Assembly: GCA_031279575.1 (NCBI GenBank)
Contig: JAITIG010000059.1
Span: 1-15,502, forward strand
Source of the DNA: Bifidobacteriaceae bacterium
GTDB lineage: Bacteria > Actinomycetota > Actinomycetes > Actinomycetales > WQXJ01
DNA length: 15,502 bases
Reading direction: 5' to 3'
Shown: piece by piece, positions 1 through 7,965 of the stretch
Layout: each line of letters starts with the position of its first letter
Position numbering within the stretch: the first letter of the stretch is position 1
Notes under the pieces: model-generated
The model's input: only the letters and a program-made list of their open reading frames with translations
Told to the model about the DNA's origin: nothing
Database searches by the model: none
Program-made: the position numbers and the translations under genes

Positions 1-620
1 GCAGCCTGGGGGCCGTTGGCCTTGCCCGTGCAGTAGGCGATGTTGCTGCGTGTATCCAGGGTATCGGGATGGAAGGGCCCGAGCGCCCGGACCCGGTCGG
101 GCAAGAGCTCCAAGTAGAGGGCCAAAGCTCGCCGATGCTCGCCGGTCTCGTACATGCGAGCAGCGATCTCAGCGCGCGTGGTAAGGGTGTCGGGATGGAG
201 GGGGCCGAGCGCCTTGGTCTGGTCGGGCAAGAGCTTCTGGTAGAGGTCCAGCGCTCCCTGTGAGTCGCTGGTCTCACCCGTGAGTCTGGCGATGTTGGAG
301 CGCGTGTTCAGGGTACGCCGGTGATGGTGGCCAAGCTCCAGCGCTTGGTCTGGCAAGAGCTCCAAAAAGAGGTCTAACGCTCGCTGGTGGTCGCCGGTCT
401 TGCCCGTGCAGTGGGCGATCTGGGCGCGGGTGGTCAGGGTGTTGGGGTGGAAGTGATCGAACTCCGCCGCCGTGTCGGGCAAAAGTTCTCGATAGAGGCG
501 TAGCGCCTCGCAGAATTGGCCAGCTTCGGCGGTGCAGTACGCGAGGTTGCCGCGCGCTGCGAGGGCGCGGGGGTGGCCTTGCCCGAAGTGGGGATCGGCG
601 GCGAGGCGGTCGGCCAGGGT
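1..620 (-). repeat. 126-bp periodic TPR-coding repeat
   Basis: The conserved histidine codon that opens each TPR unit falls at 573-575, 447-449, 321-323, 195-197 and 69-71, a constant spacing of 126 bp (42 codons). Units differ by many substitutions but no indel. They encode HPRAL, HPNTL, HRRTL, HPDTL and HPDTL at the unit starts. The array continues past the left edge. Confidence 0.9.
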
Positions 621-2921
621 TTGGGCCGTGTCGCGGGCCTCGGCGAACAGGCGGAAGTCTTCATGGAGCCTCGCGAGTTGCTCGAGGGCGGCTAGGGCCG
701 CTTCCGCGGTGGGGCGTTCGGCGGCGGCCTCGAGGACGGCTTGGTAGGCCTCGACGGCTTGGGCGTGGAGGTCCCGGGCTGGGGCCGGGTGGTGGTGGAG
801 CAGGTCGCGGGCTTGCCGGGCCAGCAGGGCAGCCACGTTGCCGAGCACGTCCAAGTGCAGGTCCGAGCCGGGGCCCGCAGCCTTGCGCGCCTGTTTGGCG
901 CGAGCTCGCCAGCAGTCCACCGCCAGGGCGTGCAAACCCGCCTCGACCAGGGCCTCGGTGGTGCGGTTCAACAACCACAAGGGCGGGTGGCCCAACCGCT
1001 GCTGGACCAGGCCAAGCAATTCCTCCGCCTCGATGGTGCGCCGCTCGGCGGCGAAACCCAAGTAGTCCTCCCGCCATTGGCGCGGCACGTCTTTGAGCCA
1101 ACGCTCGTCCGAGACCGCCCGCAAGGCCTCAAACGCCACGCGTTCTGGCACCTCCGCCCAATCGGAGTCATAACCCCGCTCGACCTGGCGATACAGCTCC
1201 CCCCACACCGCCTCCCGCTCATCTGGGGTCAGCAAAGCCGGCTCCGCCGAGCGGAACGCCCGGTCCAGGGCCGCCTCGTGGGCGGCAGGCGTGGCAAACC
1301 GGACCAAGCGACCCTCCGCGCAAGGCTCCGAATCCGGCTCGGCCCAGCCCGGCGGGTCCACCCGGAAAGGCTCCTGGCCGGGGGCTGCGCCCTCCCACAC
1401 CAGCCAGTCCGCCTCAGCCAAACCGGCCGGGTCCACCCCCGCCATCTCGCAAGCGTCGCGCAACCAATCCAGCGGCGCCGTCAACCCCAGCAGCGCCGCC
1501 ACCGCCAGCGGCTGCGCCACCCGCTGCGGCATCCGGTCCAACGCCTCCTCCAAACCGCCCGCGCCCGGGTCCAACGGCCCCGGATCGGCCGCCACCGGGT
1601 TCAACGCCGCCGCCGCCAAAGCCGGCCGGGCCAGCAAGTCCCGCAACGCGCCCGGGCTGCCCGCCGCGGCGGTTAGCAGACGCGACAGCACGGCATCGTT
1701 CAACTCGGCGTCCGCGCGCGGGCGCAACACGTCTAATGCCACCGCCTTCATCGCCTCCGCCGCCAAAGGCCCGAGCCGGTAGCCCTCGGCGGCGGCCCGC
1801 GCGGCCGGCCCGGGCGGCTCAGGCGGCACCCGCCCAGCCCCGCCCGGGCCCCACCACGAGCGTTTTATCCCGCGCCCTTCCGCCCAGGCGACCAGCGGCG
1901 CCAGGCCCATCCGGGCAGGCTGGTCGAACCGCTCGTTGGTCTCATCGACCGCCAACACCACCAACACTCGGGCGCCATCGGAGCCCAGCAAATCGGCCAA
2001 CAACTGGGCGCTGCCCCGGTCCAGCAGATCGGCGTGGTCCACCGCCACCACCACCGGCAGCAGCTGGGCCGCCCCGCGCACCAAATCCAGCAAGCCCTGG
2101 AGCTGGGCAGCGTTGACCGAGTCTCGGCGCAGATCAAGCGGCCGCGCCCGGTCCGGCCCCGCCCGGCGAAGGCTTGCCTCCCGCCAGTCCCGGGCCGCCT
2201 GCTGGCCCAAGAGGATCGCGTCCGCGATTGTGAACACCGCGGCGATCGGCGTCACCACATCCAAGCCGAGCACTGTCGACAACAATCCCGTCGCCACCGA
2301 GGCGTAGGCCACCGCTTTGCCCGCCCGCGAGGGCAGCGCCGCGGCCGCCTGCCGGCCCAAGAGGATCGGGTCCGCGATTGTGAGCGCCGCGTCGATCGGC
2401 GTCACCACATTCAAGCCGGGCACCAGCGACAACAATCCCGTCACCACCGAGGCGTAGTCCACCGCTTTGCCCGCCCGCGGGGGCAGCGCCGCGGCCGCCT
2501 GGTCCATCAACTGGCGGATCGGCTTCAAATGCTCTTCCACCTGAAGAGCCGCGTCAACCGCCGCCGACCGCTCCTCCGCGCCCGCCAAGAACCACCACAA
2601 ATACGGGATGGCCGCCTCCCGCTCCACCAACAAATGGGGGTAAACCGAATCCCCGCCCGGGCCGCTGGAGGCCGCGCCCAACTGTCTTGGCCAATAGCCT
2701 GGGCAATCGGCGGCGGAAATCTGGTACAAACCCCGCAGCAGAGTGGTCGCGCCCATTCCCGGCTGCGACTTCACCACCACCAGCCGCCGCGTCCCCGAGA
2801 ACACCGGCGCGCGCGACACCGCCTCCCAAGCCTGCTCCAAACCGGCCAACGCCACCGCGCGGTCGCGCGCCAAACCCAGGTCAGCGTCATAGGCGGGGCT
2901 CACGGCCACAACCCTACCCAT
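1..2921 (-). CDS. STAND/AAA-like NTPase with C-terminal TPRs (partial, runs off the left edge)
   Basis: An open frame runs without a stop from an ATG at 2921 to the window edge: 973 codons, C-terminus missing. GGAG lies 10 nt before the ATG. Residues 46-62 form a beta strand and P-loop-like turn (KSQPGMGATT), but the expected GK is GA, so the Walker A lysine is missing. Residues 287-301 (LLPVVVAVDHADLLD) look like Walker B, and 319-333 resemble a sensor strand. Between them, residues 141-240 are two copies of a 50-residue hydrophobic module. A helical middle section follows. From about the codon at 575 down to 1, 42-residue TPRs of the kinesin-light-chain type repeat (HPxTLxTRxxIA...ALxLYxxLLPD). 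Such proteins act as signal-sensing switches, including in phage defence; the role here is inference and no effector domain is seen. STAND-TPR architecture is fairly sure, function is not. Confidence 0.8.
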   Translation of the reverse strand, partial: MGRVVAVSPAYDADLGLARDRAVALAGLEQAWEAVSRAPVFSGTRRLVVVKSQPGMGATTLLRGLYQISAADCPGYWPRQLGAASSGPGGDSVYPHLLVEREAAIPYLWWFLAGAEERSAAVDAALQVEEHLKPIRQLMDQAAAALPPRAGKAVDYASVVTGLLSLVPGLNVVTPIDAALTIADPILLGRQAAAALPSRAGKAVAYASVATGLLSTVLGLDVVTPIAAVFTIADAILLGQQAARDWREASLRRAGPDRARPLDLRRDSVNAAQLQGLLDLVRGAAQLLPVVVAVDHADLLDRGSAQLLADLLGSDGARVLVVLAVDETNERFDQPARMGLAPLVAWAEGRGIKRSWWGPGGAGRVPPEPPGPAARAAAEGYRLGPLAAEAMKAVALDVLRPRADAELNDAVLSRLLTAAAGSPGALRDLLARPALAAAALNPVAADPGPLDPGAGGLEEALDRMPQRVAQPLAVAALLGLTAPLDWLRDACEMAGVDPAGLAEADWLVWEGAAPGQEPFRVDPPGWAEPDSEPCAEGRLVRFATPAAHEAALDRAFRSAEPALLTPDEREAVWGELYRQVERGYDSDWAEVPERVAFEALRAVSDERWLKDVPRQWREDYLGFAAERRTIEAEELLGLVQQRLGHPPLWLLNRTTEALVEAGLHALAVDCWRARAKQARKAAGPGSDLHLDVLGNVAALLARQARDLLHHHPAPARDLHAQAVEAYQAVLEAAAERPTAEAALAALEQLARLHEDFRLFAEARDTAQTLADRLAADPHFGQGHPRALAARGNLAYCTAEAGQFCEALRLYRELLPDTAAEFDHFHPNTLTTRAQIAHCTGKTGDHQRALDLFLELLPDQALELGHHHRRTLNTRSNIARLTGETSDSQGALDLYQKLLPDQTKALGPLHPDTLTTRAEIAARMYETGEHRRALALYLELLPDRVRALGPFHPDTLDTRSNIAYCTGKANGPQA
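2201..2500 (-). repeat. 150-bp in-frame tandem duplication inside the NTPase gene
   Basis: Positions 2201-2350 and 2351-2500 align without gaps, with 13 mismatches by hand count (about 91% identity). The length is exactly 50 codons, so the frame is kept. Each copy encodes QAAAALPxRAGKAV, then an apolar stretch with a Gly/Pro turn (for example GLLSLVPGLNVVTPI), then a second apolar helix ending in ILLG. It could be a membrane-associating hairpin or simply packed helices. Confidence 0.95.
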
Positions 2922-3087
2922 CGGCCCGCCACTCCAACAGCCCCAAAGACGGGCCCGCGGGGCCGGCCAGCGTTGGTGGACGATGGCGTTGGCGGCGGTT
3001 GGCGGCGCGGCCGGCAGGCGCCGCATTGGCGGCGGCGGGCGCGGGCGGTCCGGGGGCCGGGGACGGGGCCAGGGGCCGTGGGACAGG

Positions 3088-3253
3088 CGCCGGGGGACGA
3101 CGCCGCGGGGCCAGGCGGAGGGGGCCGGGCCCGGGTGGCCAGGCAGCGGTGGCCAGGTGCTGGGGGCCGACGCCGGGGGACGACGCCGTGGGGCCAGGCG
3201 GAGGGGGCCGGGGCCGGGTGGCCAGGCAGCGGTGGCCAGGCGCTGGAGGCCTA
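3088..3253. repeat. Two 83-bp direct repeats, G-rich
   Basis: Units at 3088-3170 and 3171-3253 are adjacent and differ at about 5 of 83 positions by eye. Each is about 85% G+C and contains CGCCGGGGGACGACGCCG, then GGCCAGG and GGTGGCC words. The period is not a multiple of three, so this is not coding. Shorter units of the same words follow to about 3372. Confidence 0.88.
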
Positions 3254-3372
3254 CGCCGGTGGCCAGGCGCCGGTGGCCGACGCCGGGGGGCCAGGCGCCG
3301 GTGGCCGGGGGCCGGTGGCCGGGGGCCGGGGGCCAGGGCCCGGGTGGCCAGGCGCCGGTGGCCGGGCCCGGC
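3254..3372. repeat. Degenerate short repeats based on GGTGGCC / GGCCAGGCGCC
   Basis: After the 83-bp units the words GGTGGCC, GGCCAGGCGCC and GGGGGCC recur at short irregular spacing on an almost A/T-free strand. The purine/G bias of one strand could favour slippage or G-quadruplex structure. No gene or known element matches. Confidence 0.7.
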
Positions 3373-3511
3373 CCCCGGCCCGGGTTGGGCCCTACGCCGG
3401 AGCCCGCCGCGGCGGGCAGGTGGCAAGATGGAACAGTGCGCGCCCCGCCGGGAACGCCGGGCGCGGCGCGAACAGCCAGGCCGACGCCTGGGCTGGGCCG
3501 CCGCGTCCAGT

Positions 3512-3526
3512 CGGCGCTTCGCGCCG
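3512..3526 (+). promoter_or_regulatory. Perfect stem-loop upstream of fba
   Basis: CGGCGC, loop TTC, GCGCCG form a perfect 6-bp stem 52 nt before the fba ATG. There is no T-run, so it is not an intrinsic terminator. It could be a leader hairpin, or chance in GC-rich DNA. Confidence 0.3.
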
Positions 3527-3578
3527 CCCACGTCAACACGGTCGGAGCCTTGCCCAAGCAGGGCCGCTAGGAGGAACA

Positions 3579-4604
<1,026 letters not shown>

Positions 4605-4626
4605 CCCGCCTGGGGCACCTCCCCGC

Positions 4627-4640
4627 GCCCGGCGCCGGGC
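4627..4640. terminator. Possible fba terminator palindrome
   Basis: GCCCGGCGCCGGGC is a perfect palindrome shortly after the fba stop. It lacks a U-tract, as is often the case for high-GC actinobacterial hairpins. Weak support only. Confidence 0.3.
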
Positions 4641-4755
4641 CGCGCGACGGCGTCCAAGGGGTCGCGATGCCGCCGGGCGCGGGGAGGGCTAATCGGCCGC
4701 GCGCCGGGAGGGCCGCCCGGCCGCCGCGCGCGCTGCGGCGGCGGCCAGCCGGCCC

Positions 4756-4875
4756 AGGCGCAACCTTGGGCGCAACGCCCTGACCTGCAAGAACGGCCGC
4801 TTTCAGGCAGCTGCCCAGGCTGCCTAGGCGCAACCTTCGGCCCAACGCACTGGCCTGCGCAGACGGTTCGCTTTC
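4756..4875. repeat. Diverged 49/50-bp direct repeat around a hairpin
   Basis: 4756-4804 and 4826-4875 both start AGGCGCAACCTT and end CGCTTTC. By hand count they differ at about 9 sites plus one 1-nt gap (about 80% identity), offset 70 bp. The second copy ends just before the stop codon of the oxidoreductase gene on the opposite strand. Confidence 0.8.
4805..4825. terminator. Stem-loop between converging genes
   Basis: AGGCAGC at 4805-4811 and GCTGCCT at 4819-4825 form a perfect 7-bp stem with a 7-nt loop. It lies between the two copies of the direct repeat and 54 nt beyond the end of the oxidoreductase gene. It could stop transcription from both sides, but there is no clear U-tract. Confidence 0.4.
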
Positions 4876-4878
4876 GAA

Positions 4879-6081
4879 TCAGCGGTTGAAGGTGGTCAGG
4901 CCGGCCGTGGGGGCCACCGCCTCCCAGGCGCCGCTGGCCTGGGAGGCCAGGGCGGCGGCCGCGATCCGGGCTGTGGCCAAGGCGTCCGCGGCCGAGGCGG
5001 CCACCTGCTGGCCGGTCGCCACGGACTTGACGAAGCGCGAGCCCTCGATCACTTTGAGGTCGTCAAAAGACAAACCCATGCCCGCGCCCGGCTGGAAGCG
5101 GGCGAAGTCGCCGAACCGGGCGTCCGCCAGCACGCGGGCGTAGCCGTAGTCCCGGGCGCCCGGGGCCGGGCAGACCTCGATCTCGTTCAGGCGCTCAAAG
5201 TTCCAGCTGACCGCCCCCTGGGTGCCGTGGACCTCGATGCCGTAGTCGCAGCGCGCCCCAATCCCCACCCGGGTGGACTCGAACGTGCCCACCACGCCGC
5301 CGGCGAACTTCGCCAAGACCGCCGCGTAGTCCTCGTTTTCAACCGGCAGCAGGGGAGCGGCATCGTCCGCTTGGACGTTGTGGCCGGTGCCTTGGCCGGG
5401 GGCGGGGCGCTGCCTAATGAAGGTCTCGGTCAGGGCGCTGACCGCCGTCACCGGCCGGCCAAGCAGGTATTGCGCCAGGTCAAAGCCGTGCGACAGCAGA
5501 TCCCCCAACACCCCGGAGCCGGCTTTGGCGCGCTCGAAGCGCCAGGTGCGCGGCCCGCGCGGGTCAGCCGAATAATCGGCGTTGAACTTGCAGCGCAGGT
5601 TGGTCACCCGGCCCACCGCGCCCTCGCGCACCAACTGCTTGGCGTATTCGATGGCGGGGGCGTGCCGGTAGGTGAAGCCGACTCCGGTGACCAGGCGGGC
5701 GGCATCGGCGGCGGCCACCACCTCGGCGGACTGCGCCGCCGAGAGGCCCATCGGCTTCTCAATCCAAAACGGCTTGCCGGCCTCGGCCGCCGCCAGCGCG
5801 AAGTCGCGGTGCAGGAAGTTCGGGGCGCAAATGCTGACCGCGTCGACCTCGGGGTGCGCCAGCACCTCGCGGAAGTCGGCGGTGGCCTGCCGGTAGCCGA
5901 ACTGGCGTTGCGCCGCGGCCGTGTTGGCCTCGACCGGGTCCGCCACGATCACCAACTCGGGCTCGATGCCCCAGTCCGCGTACTTGTCCCGGATGGCGAG
6001 GTAGGCCCGCGAATGCAGCCGCCCCATCCATCCGGCCGAGATCAGGCCGATGCCGATGCGCCGGGTTTGGTGGTTGGTCAT
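4879..6081 (-). CDS. Gfo/Idh/MocA family NAD(P)-dependent dehydrogenase, probably inositol dehydrogenase
   Basis: Family members oxidise sugar or cyclitol hydroxyls with NAD(P); in an inositol cluster the likely reaction is inositol to inosose, in the cytosol. The 400 residues open with a Rossmann fold (GLISAGWMG at 12-20, acidic D48 at the end of strand 2 suggesting NAD use). The family EKP motif is at 108-110 and the catalytic-type SHGFD at 197-201. At 400 residues it is longer than Bacillus IolG (near 340) and more like the larger actinobacterial members, so the substrate (myo-, scyllo-inositol or another polyol) is open. AAGGAG at 6087-6092 sets the start five nt later. It is the last gene of the cluster, 320 nt after the porter gene, with a minisatellite between them, so it may be separately expressed. 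Family is sure, substrate is inferred. Confidence 0.88.
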   Translation of the reverse strand: MTNHQTRRIGIGLISAGWMGRLHSRAYLAIRDKYADWGIEPELVIVADPVEANTAAAQRQFGYRQATADFREVLAHPEVDAVSICAPNFLHRDFALAAAEAGKPFWIEKPMGLSAAQSAEVVAAADAARLVTGVGFTYRHAPAIEYAKQLVREGAVGRVTNLRCKFNADYSADPRGPRTWRFERAKAGSGVLGDLLSHGFDLAQYLLGRPVTAVSALTETFIRQRPAPGQGTGHNVQADDAAPLLPVENEDYAAVLAKFAGGVVGTFESTRVGIGARCDYGIEVHGTQGAVSWNFERLNEIEVCPAPGARDYGYARVLADARFGDFARFQPGAGMGLSFDDLKVIEGSRFVKSVATGQQVAASAADALATARIAAAALASQASGAWEAVAPTAGLTTFNR

Positions 6082-6141
6082 AGTTGCTCCTTAGTGGGTT
6101 GTTCGGTTGTCAATTTGGTTGGCCGCCCCGCCCCGCCGGGG
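6082..6141 (-). promoter_or_regulatory. G-poor, A/C-rich leader and RBS of the Gfo/Idh gene
   Basis: Read on the minus strand, the last 40 nt before the ATG are rich in A and C (CCAACCAAATTGACAACCG and onward) and poor in G, ending in AAGGAG. They stand out sharply from the GC-rich repeat upstream and should leave the RBS unpaired. Similar CAAACAAC-like text precedes two other genes of the cluster. Confidence 0.45.
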
Positions 6142-6369
6142 CAAGCCGCCCGGGCAGGCCGCCCAGGTCCGCAACGCCCCCGCCGGGGCAAGCCGCCCGG
6201 GCAGGCCGCCCGGGTCCGCAACGCCCCCGCCGGGGCAAGCCGCCCGGGCAGGCCGCCCAGGCCCGCAACGCCCCGCCAGCGCAAGCCGCCCGGGCAGGCC
6301 GCCCAGGTCCGCCCCGCCCCGCCCGGGCAGGCCGCCCAGGTCCGCAACGCCCCGCCGGGGCAAGCCGCC
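6142..6369. repeat. 47-bp minisatellite between porter and dehydrogenase genes
   Basis: The word CAAGCCGCC recurs at 6142, 6189, 6236, 6282 and 6361. The first units are 47 bp, one is 46, and the last interval is rearranged with an internal part-unit. One unit is about 85% G+C and contains the palindrome GCCCGGGC flanked by GCAGG and AACGCC. A 47-bp period is not a multiple of three and the translations are Pro/Gly/Arg-rich, so it is not a gene. It lies inside a likely transcription unit and could act as a partial terminator or an RNA-stabilising structure. Confidence 0.92.
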
Positions 6370-6401
6370 AACGCCAGGCCGGCGGGCGCCGCCGCGCCAC
6401 G

Positions 6402-7838
6402 TCAGCGCGGGATGCGCCCGGAGGCGAAGTTCCACTCGATCTGCTCCAGCGACTTGCCTTTGGTTTCCGGGAGGTATTTCAGCCCCCAGGCCAACCCCAG
6501 CAGGCCCAGCGCCGCGAAGAGGAAGAACGTGTTCGAGATCCCAATCCCGGCATTGGACACCAGCCACGGAAAGGTCAAGGTGATGGCGAAGTTAGCCACC
6601 CACATGCACGCCACCGCCGCGCCCATGGCCAACCCGCGCACCCGGCAGGGGAACACCTCCGCCAGCAGGCACCAGGTGGCCGGCCCCACGCCGCCTTGCA
6701 TGAAGGCCAGGAAGGTGACGGTCAGCGCCAGCACCAGGTAGGCCTTGGCGGGCGACTCGGCCATGCTCACCGCCACGATGCCGATGGCGACGTGGGCGCA
6801 GGTGGTGCCGCACAGCCCCACCAGCACCATGCGCCGCCGGCCCACGTACCCCAGCAGCCAGATCGCCACGCACATGGCGACCACCGAGATCAACCCGTTG
6901 GCGGTGTTGGCGAGGATGGCGGTGTCCATCGCCAACCCGGAGCGGGCGATGATTTGGGTGCCGTAGTACATCACCGAGTTGACCCCCGTGATCTGGTTGA
7001 TGACCGCCACGCCGATGCCGATCAGCAGGCACCGCCGGACCCACGGCACCGCCAGGTCGGCCCAGCTGGCCCGCTCTTGGCTCGCCTCGCGTTTGACGTT
7101 TTCCAGGATCTCGGCCAGTTCGGCCGCCGCCCGGCCGGGGGCGCGCACCGCTTGGAGCACCTTCAGGGCTTGGTCGGTCCGGCCTTGGGCGGCCAGCCAG
7201 CGGGGCGATTCCGGCATCAGCCTCATGCCCACCCACAGGGCGACCGCCGGGATGATCGCCATCGCCAGCATGTAGCGCCAGACGTGCTCGCTGCCGCCCA
7301 TGGTTTTGGCCAGCACCGCGTTGGACACGAAGGCCGCGAATTGCCCGCTCACAATCATCAACTCGTTGCGCGTCACCAGCCGGCCGCGCCTATCGGCCGG
7401 CGAGATCTCCGCCAGGTAGGAGGGCACCGTGACCGATGCCCCGCCCACGCCGAGCCCCAGCGCGATCCGCGCGATGGTCATGGTGTAGCGGTCGGGCGCC
7501 AGGGCGCAGCCGGCCGCCGCCGCGGTGAACAGCACCGCCAGGCACAATATGGTGCGCCGCCGCCCAATCTGGTCTGCCAGTTTGCCCCCGCCCAGCGCGC
7601 CCGCGGCCGCCCCGGCGATCAGCGAGGCGGTCACCACGCCTTGCCACAGCGGGTCCAGGTCCAGTTGGCCCGCGCTGGCCATATATGGCAGCGCCCCGTT
7701 GATCACCCCGGTGTCGAACCCGAACAGCAGGCCGCCAAAGGTGCACACCAGCACCGCGGTCCGCAGAGTCGACAGATAGTCGCCGCCCGATGCCGTCTGC
7801 GCGGCTTGCCTTCCCGCCTCAGTTTGCGAGACTCCCAT
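6402..7838 (-). CDS. iolT: MFS sugar porter, IolT-like inositol transporter
   Basis: A proton-coupled membrane importer of the sugar porter family, probably taking up myo-inositol. With the ATG at 7838 it has 478 residues, usual for the family. Hallmarks are GLLFGFDTGVINGAL at 36-50, GRRR at 92-95, PESPRWL at 209-215, NQITGVNSVMYY at 281-292 (close to inositol and xylose porters), GRRR at 333-336 and the closing PETKGKSLEQIE at 457-468; 12 apolar segments can be traced. The open frame extends 28 codons further upstream, but that part is low-complexity, overlaps a hairpin and lacks an RBS, whereas GGGGGAAG lies five nt before the chosen ATG. It follows the transaldolase gene by 127 nt. The porter family is certain; inositol as substrate follows from the motifs and from iolD in the same operon. 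Confidence 0.87.
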   Translation of the reverse strand: MGVSQTEAGRQAAQTASGGDYLSTLRTAVLVCTFGGLLFGFDTGVINGALPYMASAGQLDLDPLWQGVVTASLIAGAAAGALGGGKLADQIGRRRTILCLAVLFTAAAAGCALAPDRYTMTIARIALGLGVGGASVTVPSYLAEISPADRRGRLVTRNELMIVSGQFAAFVSNAVLAKTMGGSEHVWRYMLAMAIIPAVALWVGMRLMPESPRWLAAQGRTDQALKVLQAVRAPGRAAAELAEILENVKREASQERASWADLAVPWVRRCLLIGIGVAVINQITGVNSVMYYGTQIIARSGLAMDTAILANTANGLISVVAMCVAIWLLGYVGRRRMVLVGLCGTTCAHVAIGIVAVSMAESPAKAYLVLALTVTFLAFMQGGVGPATWCLLAEVFPCRVRGLAMGAAVACMWVANFAITLTFPWLVSNAGIGISNTFFLFAALGLLGLAWGLKYLPETKGKSLEQIEWNFASGRIPR

Positions 7839-7858
7839 TTTTGCTTCCCCCGATTTGC

Positions 7859-7881
7859 GTTGTTTGGTAGTAGTTGTTTGG
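7859..7881 (-). promoter_or_regulatory. Direct repeat GTTGTTTGG-TAGTA-GTTGTTTGG upstream of the porter gene
   Basis: Two perfect 9-bp copies 14 bp apart (7859-7867 and 7873-7881); on the coding strand they read CCAAACAAC twice. They lie between the hairpin and the RBS of the porter gene. They could bind a regulator or serve as an unstructured A/C-rich translation leader. Confidence 0.4.
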
Positions 7882-7902
7882 GGCGCGCCCCCGGGCGCGC
7901 CC
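7881..7902 (-). promoter_or_regulatory. Strong stem-loop in the transaldolase-porter gap
   Basis: GGGCGCGCCC occurs at 7881-7890 and again at 7893-7902. The word is its own reverse complement, so the two copies can pair into a 9-10 bp GC stem with a minimal loop. No U-tract follows on the coding strand. It may be an mRNA processing or stability element that sets the porter level apart from upstream genes. Confidence 0.5.
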
Positions 7903-7965
7903 GCCTGGCCGCGCCTCGGCACGCGGCTCTCCCCGGCGGTTCAGTTTGGCTGGCGCGGCCGGCCG

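Larger units (their letters stand above)
2922..3578. other. Divergent intergenic region between the NTPase gene and fba
   Basis: No credible gene lies here. Long open frames exist on both strands only because stops are rare in such GC-rich DNA, and they translate to Gly/Pro/Arg-rich low-complexity sequence. The middle holds a G-rich repeat array. Near fba there is a perfect hairpin CGGCGC-TTC-GCGCCG at 3512-3526, 52 nt before the fba start, which would lie in its leader if transcription starts upstream. I could not identify a convincing -35/-10 pair for either gene. Confidence 0.6.
4605..4878. other. Convergent intergenic region between fba and the inositol cluster
   Basis: No gene seen. It holds a 14-bp perfect palindrome GCCCGGCGCCGGGC at 4627-4640, 22 nt after the fba stop, then GC-rich filler, then a diverged direct repeat flanking a hairpin. 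Both neighbouring genes must stop transcription here, but no hairpin has a T-run on either strand, so termination may depend on Rho or on structure alone. Confidence 0.6.

Noticed and set aside
2034..3578. Plus-strand open frame running 515 codons upstream in frame with fba
   Set aside because: It is the antisense of the NTPase gene plus the repeat array, low-complexity Arg/Gly/Pro sequence. A perfect AGGAGG fixes the fba start at 3579 and the aldolase homology begins there.
6108..6113. Perfect TTGACA (minus strand) as -35 of a promoter for the Gfo/Idh gene
   Set aside because: It is only 26 nt before the ATG, and nothing like a -10 lies 16-18 bp further on; that position is the RBS.
6142..6369. 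CRISPR array
   Set aside because: The units are contiguous tandem repeats with no unique spacers, and no cas gene is nearby.
7839..7922. 28-codon upstream extension of the porter
   Set aside because: It would code for a Gly/Pro/Thr low-complexity tail through a strong hairpin and has no RBS; the ATG at 7838 has one.
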